Source: an uncultured Clostridia bacterium
GTDB lineage: Bacteria > Bacillota > Clostridia > Oscillospirales > CAG-272
DNA: 7,595 nucleotides
Assembly: GCA_945936265.1 (NCBI GenBank)
Contig: CAMETB010000066.1
Coordinates: 1 to 7,595 of the forward strand
Reading direction: 5' to 3'
The translations under genes were made by a program, and so were the position numbers. Below the pieces are notes generated by a model that saw only the letters and a list, made by a program, of their open reading frames with translations, searched no databases and was not told where the DNA came from. Positions 5,252 through 7,595 of the stretch are shown here, piece by piece. Numbering within the stretch: position 1 is the stretch's first letter; each line of letters starts with the position of its first letter.

Positions 5252-6715
5252 ATGAAACTTAAAGAACTGTTAAAAGGCGTAAAAGTAATAACTTCGTGCG
5301 CCGATACGGATACGGATATTTCAAAAGTAGTTTCCGATTCGAGAAAAACCGTCAAAGACTGCGTATTCGTTGCAATTTGCGGAGGGAAAAGGGACGGGGG
5401 CGATTACGCTCACGATGCTGTAAAAAACGGCGCCGCCGCCATTGTCAGCGAGAAGAAAATAACGGGCATAAAAAATCTTGTGGTGGTTGAAAACGCACGC
5501 AGCGCACTTGCTATAATGCAAAGCAATTATTACGGAGATCCCGCAAAGGATATGAAGGTTATAGCCGTAACGGGAACGAACGGAAAAACCTCGGTTTCCT
5601 ACTTTATATATAATATACTCACAACCGCCGGGAAAAGGTGCGGGCTTATCTCTACCGTTGAAACGCTTATAAACGGCGAAAAAATGGATTTCGGCGGGGG
5701 CGGAGCGGTTACGGATATATGCTCCGCCATGACAACCCCCGACCCCGAAACGCTTTATAAAATACTTGACGTTATGAGAAAAGAGGGGTGCGAATACGTT
5801 GTTATGGAGGCATCGTCCCATTCTTTAAGTCAACACCGCCTTGACGGACTGCACGTAAACGTTGCGGTTTTTACGAACTTATCGCCCGAGCACCTCGATT
5901 TTCACGGGGACATGGAAAATTATTTTGCCTCAAAACTCATACTTTTTGAAAACTGCGATACATCAATAGTAAACACGGATGACGAATACGGAAAGAGAAT
6001 AGCGGAAAAATACAAAGATAAAACGCTTACTTGTTCGCTTACGGAAAAATCGGAATACCGCGCAGAGCAAATAAAGTGCGGTTCTGACGGGTGCGAATAC
6101 CTCTTGCTGTCCGACGATGCAACTTTGAGGATAAATTCAGTCATTTGCGGAGAATATACGGTATACAATACTATGCTTGGCGCCGTGTGCGCTCTTTATC
6201 TCGATATAGACGCCGCCTTTATATGTGAGGGAATACGCTTTACAAACAAAATAAGCGGCAGGCTCGAAAAATATAAAAATTACAATATATACATAGATTA
6301 CGCTCACACTCCGAGAGCTATGGAAAACGTAATAAAATCGGTAAGAAACTTTGCGGGCGGCAAAAAAATAACCGTTTTATTCGGATGCGGAGGAGATAGG
6401 GACAAAACAAAAAGAGGTGTTATGGGCAGAATATCAACGTCGCTTGCCGACAATACTATAATTACCTCGGATAATCCGAGAACGGAAGATCCTTATAAAA
6501 TCATAGGCGACATACTGACGGGTGTTGTAAAAGGGAAAGAGCATGTGGTAATACCGGACAGAAAAGAGGCAATAAAGTACGCCGTAAAAACAATGGGAAA
6601 AGATGAAATACTCCTTTTGCTCGGAAAAGGTCACGAAAACTATGAAATAACAGGAAACGGTAAAACAAGCTTTGACGAAAGAGAAATAATAGCGGAGGCA
6701 CTCGGAGAAAAATGA
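5252..6715 (+). CDS. murE: UDP-N-acetylmuramoyl-L-alanyl-D-glutamate--2,6-diaminopimelate ligase
   Basis: MurE is a cytoplasmic ATP-dependent amide ligase adding the third amino acid to UDP-MurNAc-L-Ala-D-Glu. The 487-residue length is normal for the family and the protein looks complete. The N-terminal UMP-binding domain includes SDSRKTVKDCVFVAICG (28-44). The central ATPase domain has the P-loop GTNGKT at 108-113, TTPDP at 161-165, and the lysine expected to be carbamoylated (K228 in NYFASKLILFE). The C-terminal domain has IDYAHTP (348-354), GCGGDRDKTKRG (378-389) and DNPRTEDP at 407-414. The DNPR motif is the known signature for meso-diaminopimelate as substrate, whereas lysine-adding enzymes have a different residue at the Arg. 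GGAG at 5240-5243 is the ribosome binding site, overlapping the end of the PBP gene. The TGA stop overlaps the murF start (ATGA, 6712-6715), indicating translational coupling. Confidence 0.97.
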   Translation: MKLKELLKGVKVITSCADTDTDISKVVSDSRKTVKDCVFVAICGGKRDGGDYAHDAVKNGAAAIVSEKKITGIKNLVVVENARSALAIMQSNYYGDPAKDMKVIAVTGTNGKTSVSYFIYNILTTAGKRCGLISTVETLINGEKMDFGGGGAVTDICSAMTTPDPETLYKILDVMRKEGCEYVVMEASSHSLSQHRLDGLHVNVAVFTNLSPEHLDFHGDMENYFASKLILFENCDTSIVNTDDEYGKRIAEKYKDKTLTCSLTEKSEYRAEQIKCGSDGCEYLLLSDDATLRINSVICGEYTVYNTMLGAVCALYLDIDAAFICEGIRFTNKISGRLEKYKNYNIYIDYAHTPRAMENVIKSVRNFAGGKKITVLFGCGGDRDKTKRGVMGRISTSLADNTIITSDNPRTEDPYKIIGDILTGVVKGKEHVVIPDRKEAIKYAVKTMGKDEILLLLGKGHENYEITGNGKTSFDEREIIAEALGEK

Positions 6716-7595
6716 TAAAAACCGCCGTTTATACGTCAAAGGAAATTGCAGACGCACTCGGTGCAAAGTTATACGGAAAAGACGTGCAAATAAGCGGAAT
6801 AACTACAGATTCAAGAGAATTTTCACATGATCCCACCTGCTTTTTCGCCTTGAAAGGAGAGAATTTCAACGGGGCGGATTTTATAGAAGAGGCATGCGCA
6901 AACGGCGCGGAACTTATAGTCACAGACAGAGAAATTGCCTTACCCGTGTCTGTAATTTACGTTGAAGATGTAAAAAATGCCTTTTGCAATCTTGCAAAAT
7001 ATCACAAGGGAAAAACAAAAATAATAGGTGTTACGGGCAGCGTCGGCAAGACTACCGTAAAAGATATGATAAAAGCGGTCCTCTCCGAAAAATACAGCGT
7101 ATGCGCTACATATTCAAACAATAATAATGAGATAGGAGTGGCGCAAACTCTTTTCTCCATAAGGGACGAAGAATATTGCGTTGTCGAGATGGGAATGCGA
7201 GGGACGGGGGAAATTGAGTTTCTTTCAGAAATTTGCGAGCCGGATACGGCGGTCATAACCAATGCAGGCAGCGCACATATAGAGAGGCTCGGGAGCAGGG
7301 AGAATATATTCTGCGCAAAGGCGGAGATTTTGAAGAACACTAAAAAATTTGCCATTGTTCCGGGCGAACAGAGGTTCAGAAATCTTGATTACGGCAATAT
7401 AAAACCCTGTTTTGTCGGAGAAGGCGGGGATTTTGCAATTACCGAACCTTCATATACCGAAACGGGCATAAAATTCGGTATCTCTGAAAAAATACCGTCC
7501 GGAAATGCTGTCAAAAAGACAGATATTGCGCTTAATTCCTTCGGTATTCACAATGCGCAAAACGCCGCTTTTGCTTATGCCGCCGCCAGAGTGTG
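6712..7595 (+). CDS. murF: UDP-N-acetylmuramoyl-tripeptide--D-alanyl-D-alanine ligase, N-terminal part (3' end outside window)
   Basis: MurF joins D-Ala-D-Ala to the UDP-MurNAc-tripeptide, the last cytoplasmic step of stem-peptide assembly and the step after MurE. The frame is open to the window edge, so 294 residues of about 450 are visible. Seen in order: the substrate-binding domain with ITTDSRE (30-36) and CFFALKGENFNGADFI (43-58); the P-loop VTGSVGKTTVKDM (107-119); the asparagine-rich SNNNNEIG (135-142); EMGMRGTGEI (159-168); ITNAGSAHIERLGSRENI (182-199); and AKAEIL (202-207). Many MurF proteins have proline in the segment after NNEIG (GxPxTL type); here it reads GVAQTLF, a mild deviation. 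The start ATG lies in the murE stop (ATGA), typical of translational coupling, and no separate promoter is seen. The C-terminal domain is beyond the window. Confidence 0.95.
   Translation, partial: MIKTAVYTSKEIADALGAKLYGKDVQISGITTDSREFSHDPTCFFALKGENFNGADFIEEACANGAELIVTDREIALPVSVIYVEDVKNAFCNLAKYHKGKTKIIGVTGSVGKTTVKDMIKAVLSEKYSVCATYSNNNNEIGVAQTLFSIRDEEYCVVEMGMRGTGEIEFLSEICEPDTAVITNAGSAHIERLGSRENIFCAKAEILKNTKKFAIVPGEQRFRNLDYGNIKPCFVGEGGDFAITEPSYTETGIKFGISEKIPSGNAVKKTDIALNSFGIHNAQNAAFAYAAARV

Noticed and set aside
5296..5821. Open frames overlapping murE on both strands
   Set aside because: They are shadows of the high-confidence murE frame. They lack ribosome binding sites and have Arg/Cys-rich or otherwise implausible composition.

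Overview
The window is part of a Gram-positive division and cell-wall (dcw) gene cluster. The order on the plus strand is rsmH (3' half), a small FtsL-position membrane protein, a class B penicillin-binding protein with two PASTA domains, murE, and the 5' two thirds of murF. The CxCPxDFPxCxCG segment in RsmH, the PASTA-tailed PBP, the DAP-type MurE, the G/A-rich ribosome binding sites and the heavy use of ATA for isoleucine all suggest an anaerobic, probably gut-associated member of the Clostridia (Oscillospirales/Christensenellales-like). This is an inference from motifs; no search was run.

Layout: 1-458 rsmH end; 479-793 short protein ending in one membrane segment; 794-875 two strong hairpins; 876-2813 minus-strand gene for a 645-residue BspA-type leucine-rich-repeat lipoprotein; 2814-3013 intergenic region with two divergent, back-to-back sigma-A-type promoters; 3014-5248 PBP; 5252-6715 murE; 6712 to the window edge murF, which overlaps murE by ATGA.

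The main point of interest is the interruption of the cluster. The dcw run, normally co-directional and tightly packed, is split between the FtsL-position gene and the PBP gene by an opposite-strand surface lipoprotein gene with its own promoter and a terminator. The FtsL-position protein stops directly after its transmembrane segment, without the extracellular coiled coil that FtsL needs. This raises the possibility that the insertion removed the 3' end of ftsL, or that the lineage uses a minimal variant. The PBP-murE-murF operon downstream has its own promoter.

The lipoprotein carries arrays of nearly identical 69-bp (23-codon) units in exact register. These can gain or lose whole units without breaking the frame, so the gene is a candidate for length and surface variation.

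The cell-wall genes form one pathway. MurE adds the third-position diamino acid to UDP-MurNAc-L-Ala-D-Glu, MurF adds D-Ala-D-Ala, and the PBP cross-links the finished peptides outside the cell during septum or spore-wall synthesis. RsmH methylates 16S rRNA and travels with the cluster by convention rather than by pathway.
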